Shown: positions 1 to 8,383, counted from the stretch's first letter. The stretch: DNA of 64,000 nucleotides from Permianibacter sp046297695 (GCA_046297695.1 JBKBHF010000006.1:1-64000), one strand, 5' to 3'. Program-made: numbers and translations. The notes: generated by a model not told the origin, from the sequence alone.

Positions 1-1
1 C

Positions 2-106
2 GTCAATAATCGCATCAAGGTGATCAAGCGCATGGCCTACGGCTACCGGGATAACAGCTACTTCTTCTTGAAGATCAAAGCCGCATTTCCCGGTATCCCG
101 CGATGA
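2..106 (+). CDS. ISL3-family transposase, C-terminal fragment (cut by window edge)
   Basis: Only the last 34 codons are in the window, so the start and catalytic core are not visible. The translated tail contains VNNRIKVIKRMAYGYRD followed by a YFFLKIK segment. This is the characteristic C-terminal end of ISL3-type DDE transposases, where the phrase N-[NK]-[RK]-IK-x-IKR-x-A-[YF]-G-[YF]-R recurs. The gene ends 10 bases before a strong hairpin that also serves the converging symporter gene. I see no terminal inverted repeat just after the stop, so the element boundary cannot be placed. Whether the transposase is intact depends on sequence to the left of the window. Confidence 0.72.
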   Translation, partial: VNNRIKVIKRMAYGYRDNSYFFLKIKAAFPGIPR

Positions 107-115
107 ACCAATTAA

Positions 116-138
116 AAAGGCAGCTTAGCGCTGCCTTT
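116..138 (-). terminator. Intrinsic terminator of the symporter gene (bidirectional hairpin)
   Basis: There is a perfect 9-bp inverted repeat (116-124 with 130-138) around a 5-base loop. Read on the minus strand the stem is followed by five T residues, which makes a good Rho-independent terminator for the symporter ending at 156. Read on the plus strand the T-tract is weaker, but it could still serve the transposase. Confidence 0.8.
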
Positions 139-155
139 GTCTGATTGGGGAATCA

Positions 156-1628
156 TTATATCGACGGCACGTTCTGATCCATCTTGCGATTGTGCTCAGC
201 ACGCTGACCTTTCCAGTAATCGGCGTTCTCGATGCCGAGCCTCTCCGGATGGAAAACCGGGTCGATGCCCTGTTTTTTCTGCGCTTCGTAATCGCGCAGG
301 CAGAGGAACGCCGGCTTCTGCAACAGGATGATCGCAATGATGTTGAGCCAGGCCATCAGACCGACACCGATATCGCCCAGACCCCAAGCCAGATCGGCCG
401 TCTTGACCGTGCCGTACACCGTCGCGGACATGATGCCGATTTTCAGCAGCAGCGTGAGCCACGGCAGCTGCATCTTGCGGGTCAGGTAAACGATGTTGGT
501 TTCGGCAATGTAGTAGTAGGCGACGATGGTGGTGAATGCGAAGAAGAACAGCGCGACGGCGACAAAGATCGCGCCGAAGCCCGGCATCATTTGCTCCATC
601 GCGGTTTGCACATAACCTGGTCCGGCGGCGACACCGGCAATACCGGTGTGCAGTGCTGTGCCATCGGCGCCCTGCACGTTGTACAGGCCGGTGATGAGCA
701 GCATGAAACCGGTGGCCGAGCAGACGAACAGTGTGTCGATATACACCGAGAACGCCTGGACCAGGCCTTGCTTGGCCGGGTGCGATACCGCTGCTGCGGA
801 TGACGCGTGCGGGCCGCTGCCCTGGCCGGCTTCGTTCGAATACACACCGCGCTTGACGCCCCAGCTCACCGCCAAACCGAGCAGGCCGCCGAAAGCCGCA
901 TCAAGTCCAAACGCGCTCTTGATGATCAGCATGAACATGTGCGGTAGCTCGCCGATGTTCAGCATGATCACGACGCAGGCGACGATGATGTAACCGAGCG
1001 CCATGAACGGCACGACGGTGCTGGCAAACGTCGCGATGCGCTTGACGCCGCCGAAGATGATGAAGCCCAGCAGCAGCGCCAGGCCGGCGGCCGTGACGTT
1101 GACGTTGACGTCCAAGGCCTGATTCAGACCGGCGCCAATCGAGTTGGCCTGCACGCCCGGCAGCAGGATGCCGGTGGCGAAAATCGTCGCGATGGCAAAC
1201 ACCACCGCATACCACTTCATGCCGAGCCCTTTCTCGATGTAGAAGGCCGGGCCGCCGCGGTATTCGCCGGCGATTTTTTCCTTGTAGATCTGGCCGAGCG
1301 TCGATTCGACAAAGGCCGACGACGCGCCAAAAAACGCCACCACCCACATCCAGAACATCGCGCCCGGCCCACCGAAGGTGATCGCGGTGGCCACGCCGGC
1401 GATATTGCCGGTGCCGACCCGGCCGGCCAGCGTCATGGTCAGCGCCTGAAACGACGACACGCCGGCATCGGTGGATTTGCCGTCCAGCATCAGGCGCAGC
1501 ATCTCGCCGAAATGGCGCAGCTGGGCAAAGCGCGAACGGATGGAGAAATACAGTCCGACGCCAAGGCACAGGTAGATCAGCGCATCGCTCCAGACATAAC
1601 GGTTAATCAGATTGACCAAGTCCTGCAT
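156..1628 (-). CDS. Sodium:alanine/glycine symporter, AGCS family
   Basis: A 490-residue inner-membrane carrier of the alanine/glycine:cation symporter family (AlsT/DagA type), which imports small neutral amino acids with Na+. Seen directly: about ten hydrophobic helices, the family phrase VGTGNIAGVATAI followed by GGPGAMFWMW, and the second signature NEAGQGSGPHASSAAAV. Length matches the family (440-500). The start at 1628 (MQDLV) is chosen because AAGAGAG sits about 9 bases upstream. The frame stays open for 12 more codons but without a ribosome site. It is a single gene ending in a strong terminator. The exact substrate (Ala, Gly or Gln) cannot be read from sequence. Confidence 0.93.
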   Translation of the reverse strand: MQDLVNLINRYVWSDALIYLCLGVGLYFSIRSRFAQLRHFGEMLRLMLDGKSTDAGVSSFQALTMTLAGRVGTGNIAGVATAITFGGPGAMFWMWVVAFFGASSAFVESTLGQIYKEKIAGEYRGGPAFYIEKGLGMKWYAVVFAIATIFATGILLPGVQANSIGAGLNQALDVNVNVTAAGLALLLGFIIFGGVKRIATFASTVVPFMALGYIIVACVVIMLNIGELPHMFMLIIKSAFGLDAAFGGLLGLAVSWGVKRGVYSNEAGQGSGPHASSAAAVSHPAKQGLVQAFSVYIDTLFVCSATGFMLLITGLYNVQGADGTALHTGIAGVAAGPGYVQTAMEQMMPGFGAIFVAVALFFFAFTTIVAYYYIAETNIVYLTRKMQLPWLTLLLKIGIMSATVYGTVKTADLAWGLGDIGVGLMAWLNIIAIILLQKPAFLCLRDYEAQKKQGIDPVFHPERLGIENADYWKGQRAEHNRKMDQNVPSI

Positions 1629-1869
1629 GGGGTAACTCTCTTGTTGTCGTGAACCGGCAGCCATTGCCGGAACTGCACCGGTCGCGCCGGTTGCGCGGAA
1701 CGCCGCGAGGCCAAGGCGCTGCCGTGGCGCCGGCTAAGATAACGGCAGATGGCCCGGCTTCACAGCAAAACCTGCCGGTGCTTGCCGGCCGGTGGCCGGT
1801 CGTCGCATGCTGGCGCCCGCAAGGGATGTCCGTCGGCAGCCGGCCGCTGCCGCCACAAGGAGTGTCGTC

Positions 1870-2406
1870 ATGCACCGCATTTGTCGCTGTTCCGTGCCGG
1901 CCAAGGGTGTCGGCACAGGTTCTGGTCGTGCTCGCCTGCCGGGTGGGTTGGTGGCCGTGCTGCTGCTGGCCTGGCTGTGGCCGGCAACCGGACAGGCCGC
2001 CGAGCCGCCCGCCACCAACTCATCCACCACCGGTTCGTCCACGACCGGATCATCCACGACCAGGCCGCCCGCCACGACGCCTACACAGCCGCCATCGGTC
2101 AACAAGCCGGTGCAGCGGCCCGCGGCGCCGGCACAGACCGGTCCGCAGTTTGTCCGCGAGCCGGTGGTGCGACCGCCCGGTCAGACTTCGCCCGAACTCT
2201 CGCGCCTGCGTCAGCAATTGCAGCAAACCGAACAAGCGCTGAACCAGCTGCGCGGCAAACGCGACAGCGTCGCCGAACTGTCGCAACCGGATGCACAGCA
2301 GCTGCAGCAACTGATGGACCGCAAAGCGCAGTTGGAACAACGGATCTCGGATCTGCTCAAGCAACAGTCAGACAGCACGCAGTCGATCATCGACAACATC
2401 AAATGA
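1870..2406 (+). CDS. Exported Pro/Thr-rich protein with C-terminal coiled coil
   Basis: I do not recognise a family. The 178-residue product starts with a basic stretch and a hydrophobic core (VAVLLLAWLWPATG), then an Ala-x-Ala-like site (QAAEP), so it looks like a signal peptide for export. Residues about 43-90 are low-complexity Ser/Thr/Pro. From about residue 100 on there is a heptad-rich coiled coil (LSRLRQQLQQTEQALNQLR, later LEQRISDLLKQQ). The start at 1870 is supported by AAGGAG 9 bases upstream; an upstream in-frame ATG at 1792 lacks one. It lies 69 bases before the next gene on the same strand and may be cotranscribed. A periplasmic spacer or adaptor role is only a guess. Confidence 0.7.
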   Translation: MHRICRCSVPAKGVGTGSGRARLPGGLVAVLLLAWLWPATGQAAEPPATNSSTTGSSTTGSSTTRPPATTPTQPPSVNKPVQRPAAPAQTGPQFVREPVVRPPGQTSPELSRLRQQLQQTEQALNQLRGKRDSVAELSQPDAQQLQQLMDRKAQLEQRISDLLKQQSDSTQSIIDNIK

Positions 2407-2475
2407 AAGGAAGGTGCGGCGGTATCGACCATGGCAAACGCGGGCGACCAACGCACGACAGGAGGGGAGGGCAAC

Positions 2476-3453
2476 ATGATTGTGCCGACGTACTGGGCCG
2501 AAGCGCGCGTCAAACAGCGGCGCGGCAACCAGCAGATCACCATTCGCCGGTTTGGCTGGTCCGATCGCAGTCAGGACGAGGCCCAGCAGCACGCGGATGC
2601 GCGCGCCCGCGAAGCACTCAATGACGCGCTGGCCGGCGGCAACGTGCTGCGCCGGGAACCGAAAGTGGCGTACAACGGCGCCGACGGCGTGCCGATTCGG
2701 GAAGAAGTCATCAGCCGTCATGGCGACACCGTGATCACCCGCAATGGTTACGGCGCACTGTGCCTGAATACCGAGCGGGTGCTGTTTGCCGATGTCGACT
2801 TTGAACGGCAGGTGGCAAGCACCGGCGTGATGCTGACCATGTTGTTGATCGTCGCGCTGGCAGTGGCGGTGGGTCTTGCCGGATTTGGCTGGGGCGTTGC
2901 GTTTGCCTTGCTGATTGGTGGCTTGTTGCTCAGTTATGCCGTGGCACAGCTGTTGTTCAAAGCCTGGCTGGCGCTGATCGGTGGCGCCGAGCAGCGCGCG
3001 TATCGGCGCATTCAGCAGTTCAGTCGCCGGCATCCGGATTGGCACCTGCGGCTGTACCGGACACCGGCCGGCTTTCGTGTGCTGGCGGTACATCAATTGT
3101 TCGACCCCGCCGATCCGGCGGTGCATGACTGCTTCGCGGCGCTGAATGCCGACCCGCTGTATCAGCAGATGTGTCAAAACCAGCGCTGCTTCCGCGCCCG
3201 GGTCAGCCCCAAGCCGTGGCGCGTCGGCATCGGCAAACACCTGCGGCCACGTCCGGGCATCTGGCCGATCAAGCCGGAACAACTGCGGGCGCGGCAACAA
3301 TGGGTGGCGTCCTATGAAGCGGCCGCCGCCCGCTTCGCCAGCTGCCGCTTTGTCGAAGCACTCGGCAGCAAAACCACCCATCCGGACGCGCTCGCCGTAC
3401 AACAACTGCACGATCAACTGTGCCGGGCCGACAGCTCGCTGGCGCTGGCCTGA
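2476..3453 (+). CDS. Conserved hypothetical protein with two central membrane helices
   Basis: A 325-residue protein of unknown function. The N-terminal third is hydrophilic and contains the phrases YWAEAR, FGWSD and YNGADGVPIREE, which look like a conserved but unnamed domain. A hydrophobic hairpin of two helices follows (from TGVMLTMLLIVALAVAVGLA to LLLSYAVAQLLF). The C-terminal part is soluble and Arg/Trp-rich. The start at 2476 is chosen for the overlapping GGAGG/GGAGGG sequence 5-14 bases upstream; an ATG at 2431 would add 15 residues without a ribosome site. It is followed by the site-2 protease on the same strand. No catalytic motif is visible. Confidence 0.72.
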   Translation: MIVPTYWAEARVKQRRGNQQITIRRFGWSDRSQDEAQQHADARAREALNDALAGGNVLRREPKVAYNGADGVPIREEVISRHGDTVITRNGYGALCLNTERVLFADVDFERQVASTGVMLTMLLIVALAVAVGLAGFGWGVAFALLIGGLLLSYAVAQLLFKAWLALIGGAEQRAYRRIQQFSRRHPDWHLRLYRTPAGFRVLAVHQLFDPADPAVHDCFAALNADPLYQQMCQNQRCFRARVSPKPWRVGIGKHLRPRPGIWPIKPEQLRARQQWVASYEAAAARFASCRFVEALGSKTTHPDALAVQQLHDQLCRADSSLALA

Positions 3454-3581
3454 GCGCGCGTGCCGCTGCGGCCGGGAGATTCACGTACAATGCCCGGCGG
3501 TTGGCCCACCGCTGTCGTGGCCAGCTTGCCAAAGCCCTGTTTCGAACCATTGGCCAAACCGGCCGGAAAAGGAAAAATACC

Positions 3582-4220
3582 GTGCTATCGCTGTTGTTGG
3601 GTGGTGAATATCAGTTGTTTGGCATCATTCTGCTGGCGATCATTTTTTCCTTGAGCCTGCACGAATTTGGCCACGCCGCATCAGCGACCATGCTCGGCGA
3701 TCGGACCCCGTCATTGGCCGGTCGGCTGACACTCAATCCGGCCTCGCATATCGACATCCTCGGTCTGGCCATGGTGGTGCTGGTCGGTTTCGGTTACGCC
3801 AAACCGGTGCCGTTCAACCCGCGCCATATTCGCCACCACTGGGGCTCGGCTGCCGTCGCCGCCGCCGGCCCGGCAATGAATCTGCTGCTGGCGATTCTCG
3901 CCATCAATCTTTACGTCTGGTTCTCGCGCAGCGGCAGCATTGCCCCGGACAGCAATGCCGCACTGACACTGCTGGTGATGGCACAAATCAATCTGCTCCT
4001 GATGCTGTTCAACCTGATCCCGCTCGGCCCGCTCGACGGTCACTACATCATGTCCTGGCTGCTGCCTCCGCGGCTCGGCTACCAGTACGATCAGTTCAAC
4101 GCCCGCTACGGCACGATGGTCTTCCTGGCCCTGATCGTCCTCAGCGTCGCCGGCGTGCCGGTGTTCCGCATCCTGACCCAGTTCGCCGGCAGCATCGTGC
4201 CGTATCTGACTTTTGTCTGA
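3582..4220 (+). CDS. Site-2 protease family protein (membrane zinc metalloprotease, M50)
   Basis: A 212-residue polytopic membrane protein of the M50 site-2 protease family, short prokaryotic branch. The zinc-binding HEFGH lies at residues 27-31 inside the first helix. The second family motif, N-x-x-P-x-x-P-L-D-G-H, is present as NLIPLGPLDGH. NPASHIDILG matches the region between the two in this branch. It starts with GTG at 3582, preceded by GGAAAAGGAAA; the frame is open upstream but would give an Arg/Ala-rich extension unlike the family. Substrates of these short S2P proteins are generally unknown. There is no PDZ or CBS domain, so regulated intramembrane proteolysis of an anti-sigma factor cannot be inferred. 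Confidence 0.88.
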   Translation: MLSLLLGGEYQLFGIILLAIIFSLSLHEFGHAASATMLGDRTPSLAGRLTLNPASHIDILGLAMVVLVGFGYAKPVPFNPRHIRHHWGSAAVAAAGPAMNLLLAILAINLYVWFSRSGSIAPDSNAALTLLVMAQINLLLMLFNLIPLGPLDGHYIMSWLLPPRLGYQYDQFNARYGTMVFLALIVLSVAGVPVFRILTQFAGSIVPYLTFV

Positions 4221-4328
4221 GCGGCGCCAAATGCGGTTCGACGGCACAGACGCGCTTTGTCCGGCTTAGCTGCTGGGTAATTGATCTGCCGACTTGACGG
4301 CGTCGAGCGTGAGGCGGATCATGGCAAA

Positions 4329-4347
4329 CGCGAATCATTATCATCCT
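4329..4347 (+). promoter_or_regulatory. Fur box upstream of feoA
   Basis: The segment AATCATTATCAT (4333-4344) closely matches one strand of the ferric uptake regulator consensus (GATAATGATAATCATTATC). It lies 14-29 bases before the feoA start, where a repressor would block transcription or clearance. The match was judged by eye. The feo neighbourhood makes Fur-Fe2+ repression the natural reading. Confidence 0.65.
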
Positions 4348-4357
4348 TGCCTTTGCC

Positions 4358-4645
4358 ATGAGCCATCTGTTGACCCCGGTCGAGTCGGCGCTGCCATTGA
4401 CCGCTGCCGTGACCGGTCAGGCCTACGAAGTGGTAGCACTTACTTCGGCTGACGCCCTTTCCGAAACTGCCGACCGCCTGGCCGAGCTGGGCTTTCTGCC
4501 CGGTGAACGGGTGGCGGTGCTGGCGCGTGGCGTGCCGGGCGGCGAGCCACTGGCAGTGCGGGTCGGGCTGTCGACCTTTGCGTTGCGCCGGGCCGAGGCG
4601 GACTGTGTCCGAGTGGTGGCGATTGGTGATGGGGGCGGGCACTGA
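4358..4645 (+). CDS. feoA: FeoA-domain ferrous iron transport accessory protein
   Basis: A 95-residue small cytoplasmic SH3-like protein of the FeoA family, which assists the FeoB ferrous iron channel. The core reads AYEVVALTSADALSETADRLAELGFLPGE and ends with VGLSTFALRRAEADCVRV, matching the FeoA pattern LxxLGFxPGxxV...FALRxxEAxxI. About 17 residues precede the usual FeoA start and no clear ribosome site is visible before 4358, so the true N-terminus could differ. The stop codon overlaps the feoB start by one base (TGATG), indicating translational coupling. A Fur box lies directly upstream. Confidence 0.9.
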   Translation: MSHLLTPVESALPLTAAVTGQAYEVVALTSADALSETADRLAELGFLPGERVAVLARGVPGGEPLAVRVGLSTFALRRAEADCVRVVAIGDGGGH

Positions 4646-6531
4646 TGGACGCGATGGCCGATGCCCGCCTGACCGGCAACCTGCTGCAGCCGCGCCATAT
4701 CGCGCTGGTCGGCAACCCCAATTGCGGCAAGACCGCGCTGTTCAATCTGCTGACCGGCAGCAAGCAGAAAGTCGCCAACTACGCCGGGGTCACCGTCGAG
4801 CGCAAGGAAGGCCGCTTTGTCACGCCGGCTGGCCGCCGGATGCGGGTGCTGGATCTGCCCGGAACCTACAGCTTGCAGCCGCGTTCGCCGGACGAACAGG
4901 TGACCTGCGATGTGCTGGCCGGTCGGCTGGCCGATGAGCCGAAACCGGAACTTGCCGTCTGTGTCGTTGACGCGACCAACCTGCGTCGCAATCTGCGATT
5001 TGTGCTGGCAGTGAAACGACTCGGCGTGCCGATGGTGGTGGCGCTGAACATGGCCGACATCGCGCGCAAGCAGGGCATCAGCATTGATGCCGATGCGCTC
5101 GCGCGCGAACTCGGCGTGCCGGTGGTGCCGACGGTGGCGGTGCAGCACAACGGAGCCGAGGCGCTGTGCGCGGCCCTCGATGAGGTCGACAGCTGGATCG
5201 CGCCGTCAGCGAGCACCGCTGCGGTGTCGGTCAGCGATGATCACGCCGAAGTGCAGCGCATTCTGAAAGTGCTCGGCCTGGATCACACCGTACCGAATCA
5301 ACGCAGCGATCAGATCGACCAAGTGGTGTTGCATCCGGTGGCAGGCCCGCTGATTCTGCTGGCGATTCTGTTCCTGATTTTCCAAGCGGTGTTTGCCTGG
5401 GCAGAATGGCCAATGGGCGTGATCGAAACCGCGACCGCGGCAACCGGTGAGTGGCTCGCCAGCACGATGCCGGACAGCCTGCTGCGCAGTTTGCTGGTCG
5501 ACGGCATCATCGCCGGCCTTGGCGGTGTCGTGGTGTTTCTGCCGCAAATCGTCATTCTGTTCTTCTTCATTCTGGTGTTGGAAGAATCCGGCTATTTGCC
5601 GCGCGCGGCGTTTTTGCTCGACCGCTTGATGGGCGGTGTCGGCCTGTCTGGCCGCTCATTCATTCCGCTGCTGTCGAGCTTTGCCTGTGCGATCCCCGGC
5701 ATCATGGCGACACGCACCATCCAGAACCCGCGTGATCGCTGGGTCACCATCATGATCGCGCCGCTGATGACCTGCTCGGCGCGCTTGCCGGTGTATGCGC
5801 TGCTCATTGGCGCGTTCATTCCGCAGCGCGACGTCGGGGGCGGTTTGTCGCTGCAGGGTTTGGTGCTGTTTGCGTTGTATGCGGCTGGCATTGTTACCGC
5901 GCTGCTCGTCGCGTGGGTGCTGAAACGATTGACGGCGAACGGTGAAGTGCGTCAGTTGATGATGGAACTGCCGACCTATCATTGGCCGGCGGCACGCAAC
6001 GTGTTGATCGGACTTTGGCAACGCGTGGTGATTTTCCTGTCGCGCGTCGGTGGCATCATTCTGGCGCTGACCATTCTGTTGTGGTTTCTCAGCACCTTCC
6101 CGGCGCCACCGGCGGATTACACCGGCGCCGCGATCGATTACAGCTACGCCGGTCAGCTCGGCAAAATGCTGGCAGTGATTTTCGAACCAATCGGTTTCAA
6201 CTGGCAGATCTCGATTGCCTTGGTGCCGGGCCTTGCCGCGCGTGAAGTCGCCGTCAGTGCGCTCGGCACGGTCTATGCGCTGTCGGCAACTGATGAAAAC
6301 GCCGCGCAATTGCTCGGCCCGATCATCGCCAGTCAGTGGAGTCTCGCGACGTCGCTGTCGCTGCTTGCCTGGTACGTCATTGCGCCGCAGTGCATCTCGA
6401 CCATCGCGACCGTCAAGCGTGAAACCGGCGGCTGGAAAGCGCCGCTGATCATGACCGGCTATCTGTTTGCACTGGCCTATCTGGCGTCGTTCGTGACCTA
6501 TCGGGTCGCGTTGATGCTGGGGGCGGGTTGA
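4645..6531 (+). CDS. feoB: Ferrous iron transporter B (GTPase-gated Fe2+ channel)
   Basis: A 628-residue inner-membrane FeoB. The cytosolic N-terminal G domain shows the P-loop GNPNCGKT (residues 23-30), the G3 motif DLPG (70-73) and the G4 variant NMAD (135-138). The membrane part contains the Gate-type segments, including the phrases EESGYLPRAAFLLDRLM and GRSFIPLLSSFACAIPGIMATR. The latter carries the conserved Cys-containing motif. A second gate-like repeat near the C-terminus includes PGLAAREVAVSALGTVYAL. It is shorter than the Escherichia protein (about 770), as in many FeoBs with a trimmed linker. It is coupled to feoA and followed at 86 bases by a small Cys-rich membrane protein. Confidence 0.96.
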   Translation: MDAMADARLTGNLLQPRHIALVGNPNCGKTALFNLLTGSKQKVANYAGVTVERKEGRFVTPAGRRMRVLDLPGTYSLQPRSPDEQVTCDVLAGRLADEPKPELAVCVVDATNLRRNLRFVLAVKRLGVPMVVALNMADIARKQGISIDADALARELGVPVVPTVAVQHNGAEALCAALDEVDSWIAPSASTAAVSVSDDHAEVQRILKVLGLDHTVPNQRSDQIDQVVLHPVAGPLILLAILFLIFQAVFAWAEWPMGVIETATAATGEWLASTMPDSLLRSLLVDGIIAGLGGVVVFLPQIVILFFFILVLEESGYLPRAAFLLDRLMGGVGLSGRSFIPLLSSFACAIPGIMATRTIQNPRDRWVTIMIAPLMTCSARLPVYALLIGAFIPQRDVGGGLSLQGLVLFALYAAGIVTALLVAWVLKRLTANGEVRQLMMELPTYHWPAARNVLIGLWQRVVIFLSRVGGIILALTILLWFLSTFPAPPADYTGAAIDYSYAGQLGKMLAVIFEPIGFNWQISIALVPGLAAREVAVSALGTVYALSATDENAAQLLGPIIASQWSLATSLSLLAWYVIAPQCISTIATVKRETGGWKAPLIMTGYLFALAYLASFVTYRVALMLGAG

Positions 6532-6617
6532 ACCGCCGCCGCCGCTGAGCGCGCCCCGGCGCGCGGTGCGCGTTGAGCAAGCGGTTTCGGCCCGGATCCA
6601 GAACTGGAGGTGTAGCA

Positions 6618-6791
6618 ATGATTGCCTTGTTCGATGGCATCGCCCTGCTGATGGTGCTGCTGGCATTGTTCGCCGCTGGCAAGCGCCTGCGCCGGAGCTT
6701 GGCCGCCCGTCCGGCATGTGCCGACTGCCGGCAGTGCGCGGCGCCAGCGCCGCGCACTGATGCCGACCAACTCATGTCACGTTCACCTTGA
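6618..6791 (+). CDS. FeoB-associated Cys-rich small membrane protein (FeoC-like position)
   Basis: A 57-residue protein starting at an ATG with an excellent GGAGGT ribosome site 8 bases upstream. One N-terminal helix (IALFDGIALLMVLLALFAAG) is followed by a basic stretch and the cluster CADCRQC. This architecture is that of the small Cys-rich proteins found after feoB in many bacteria. They occupy the position of FeoC but are a distinct group; their role is not settled (Fe-S or metal handling has been suggested). The 3' end overlaps the converging Hsp20 gene by 20 bases. Confidence 0.7.
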   Translation: MIALFDGIALLMVLLALFAAGKRLRRSLAARPACADCRQCAAPAPRTDADQLMSRSP

Positions 6792-7278
6792 TGGTCCGGC
6801 GCTCGCTCGGCTTTGCCTTGGGCAATTCCACCCGCAGCACGCCATTGTGGTAGCGCGCGCTGGCCTTGTCGGCCAGCACCTTGGCGGGCAGTGGCACGCT
6901 ACGCTGGAATGCGCCGTAGGCACACTGCATCACCCGCCAGCGGCCTTCACTGCTCTCGCGTTCAAAGCGCTTTTCGCCGGACACCAGCAGGGTGTCGCCG
7001 CGGACCTCGATGTTGAGATCGCGCTTGTCCATACCGGGTAACTCCAGCCGCACGATCAGGCGCTTGTCGTCTTCAAACACGTCACCGCCGATCATGGCCC
7101 AGGCCTGACTCGGCAGGTAGTACGCATCGTCGATCGCCGACGGCGCCGGCAGTTCGGTTTTTTCATCCGGTTTGAACCGGGTCAGGGCACTGCTCGCCGA
7201 TTGCAGCAGATGTCGCCAACCATCAGCGAGCTTGTCCCAAAACGTCGTGACGCTCTCTTTCAGCGTTTCCGGTTTCAT
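6772..7278 (-). CDS. Hsp20/alpha-crystallin family small heat-shock protein (third of three)
   Basis: A 168-residue ATP-independent holdase. The alpha-crystallin domain occupies roughly residues 75-168: DDKRLIVRLELPGMDKRDLNIEV, then GVLRVELPKAKPSERRTIKVN, which covers the A-x-x-x-N-G-V-L motif as YHNGVLRVELPK. Unusually for the family the N-terminal arm includes an amphipathic stretch (ESVTTFWDKLADGWRHLLQSA). The start at 7278 is set by AGGAGAAAGG upstream. It is the last gene of a three-gene minus-strand operon. Its stop overlaps the end of the small gene after feoB. Confidence 0.9.
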   Translation of the reverse strand: MKPETLKESVTTFWDKLADGWRHLLQSASSALTRFKPDEKTELPAPSAIDDAYYLPSQAWAMIGGDVFEDDKRLIVRLELPGMDKRDLNIEVRGDTLLVSGEKRFERESSEGRWRVMQCAYGAFQRSVPLPAKVLADKASARYHNGVLRVELPKAKPSERRTIKVNVT

Positions 7279-7336
7279 GTCGCCTTTCTCCTCTTTCCGG
7301 GGACTGGAGTGCTGACGACGCGTCCGGGAGTCCGCG

Positions 7337-7717
7337 TCAAGCCAGCTTGACTTCGATCCGGCGCGGTTGGGCGTGCTCGGCCTTGGGAATGCGCAACGCC
7401 AATACTCCCTGCCGGAACTCGGCTTCCACTTTCGCGCTGTCCAGTTCACGCGACAGCGTGAACACCCGTCGGTACAGCGGCCGGGTGACTTCGGCATGGT
7501 TGGCCTCCATCTCGGCCGGCGTATCCAGCGCGAGTTCGCCTTCGATGACCAGGCTGTCGGCATCCACCTGGATGTTCAGTTTGTCCTTGCTGACGCCGGG
7601 CAGATCGGCGTAAAGCGTGATGCCGCGGCTGTCCTCGAACACGTCTACCGGTGGCAGCAGCGCCGCCTGTTCGCGCGTTTCTTCCGGGCTGCGCGTGGCC
7701 GTGGTTTTCTCGCTCAT
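7337..7717 (-). CDS. Hsp20/alpha-crystallin family small heat-shock protein (second of three)
   Basis: A 126-residue small heat-shock protein made almost only of the alpha-crystallin domain, with a short polar N-terminus (SEKTTATRSPEETREQ). Visible family segments are VDVFEDSRGITLYADLPG, LNIQVDADSLVIEGE and FRQGVLALRIPKAE, the last being the F-x-x-G-V-L signature. A strong AGGAGGT ribosome site lies before the ATG. It sits 22 bases after the first and 58 bases before the third Hsp20 gene, all presumably on one heat-induced transcript. The three paralogues are quite divergent, which suggests hetero-oligomers or distinct clients rather than a recent triplication. Confidence 0.93.
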   Translation of the reverse strand: MSEKTTATRSPEETREQAALLPPVDVFEDSRGITLYADLPGVSKDKLNIQVDADSLVIEGELALDTPAEMEANHAEVTRPLYRRVFTLSRELDSAKVEAEFRQGVLALRIPKAEHAQPRRIEVKLA

Positions 7718-7739
7718 GACAGCACCTCCTCAGCAAAGC

Positions 7740-8171
7740 TCATTGAATCGCGATCCGGCGCGGCTGTGATTCCGCGGTGCGCTGGATCTGAATGTGCAAG
7801 ACGCCGTCGCGGTAGCTGGCCGTGATGGAATTCGGGTCAATGTCATCCGGCAGCGACACCACTCGGCGGAAGCGACCGCTGAAGCGCTCACCGATATGCT
7901 GGGTCGCTTTCTCGGGCACGGCCGTTGCCTGGCGCTCACCCGCGATGGCGATGGTGCCTTTTTCGTACTGCACGTCGATGCTGGCGGGATCCACACCGGG
8001 CACAAACGCATAGATCTCGACCGACGTCGCGGTGCCGCCGACGTTCAACGCCGGAAAACCGCGGGTGAGGCCACGGATATTCGGGCCTCCATCAAACGCC
8101 TGCTGCATCGCCCGTTGCAGGCGCTCCAGATCCGCGAACACGTCGCGGGGAAACAGTGAACGGTAATACAT
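7740..8171 (-). CDS. Hsp20/alpha-crystallin family small heat-shock protein (first of three)
   Basis: A 143-residue small heat-shock protein with the typical short N-terminal arm (MYYRSLFPRDVFADLERLQ) and an alpha-crystallin domain with VEIYAFVPGVDPASIDV, FSGRFRRVVSLP and the signature ASYRDGVLHIQI. It has the length usual for the class. AGGAGG precedes the start. It is the promoter-proximal gene of the operon; the sigma-32-like promoter sits 45 bases upstream. Confidence 0.93.
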   Translation of the reverse strand: MYYRSLFPRDVFADLERLQRAMQQAFDGGPNIRGLTRGFPALNVGGTATSVEIYAFVPGVDPASIDVQYEKGTIAIAGERQATAVPEKATQHIGERFSGRFRRVVSLPDDIDPNSITASYRDGVLHIQIQRTAESQPRRIAIQ

Positions 8172-8215
8172 ACCAGCCTCCTGTACGCTTCACCTGGCCC
8201 ATGGCGGGCGCCGTT

Positions 8216-8246
8216 AATCTGGGGCATGTTGCCGTGGTTTCAAGGG
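8216..8246 (-). promoter_or_regulatory. Sigma-32 (RpoH) heat-shock promoter of the hsp20 operon
   Basis: Read on the minus strand, CCCTTGAAA (8238-8246) is followed after 13 bases by CCCCAGATT (8216-8224). This is a near-consensus RpoH promoter (CTTGAA, 13-15 bases, CCCCATnT). The -10 element ends 44 bases before the first hsp20 start, a normal leader length. Together with three Hsp20 genes downstream, this makes heat-shock control very likely. Confidence 0.8.
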
Positions 8247-8383
8247 CTGGCCGGTGCGGCGAGCGTGGCGATTGCCGTTGTCCGAACCGGGTCGCGCCGC
8301 TATCCTTCGCGGCGGCGTCAGCAAGGGCATCCGTGGCGGGTGCGCCGGCGCGCTGACCGATCCGTCCTTGCGCCCGGGGTGCC

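Noticed and set aside
5656..6717. 353-codon open frame opposite feoB
   Set aside because: Shadow of feoB with implausible composition.
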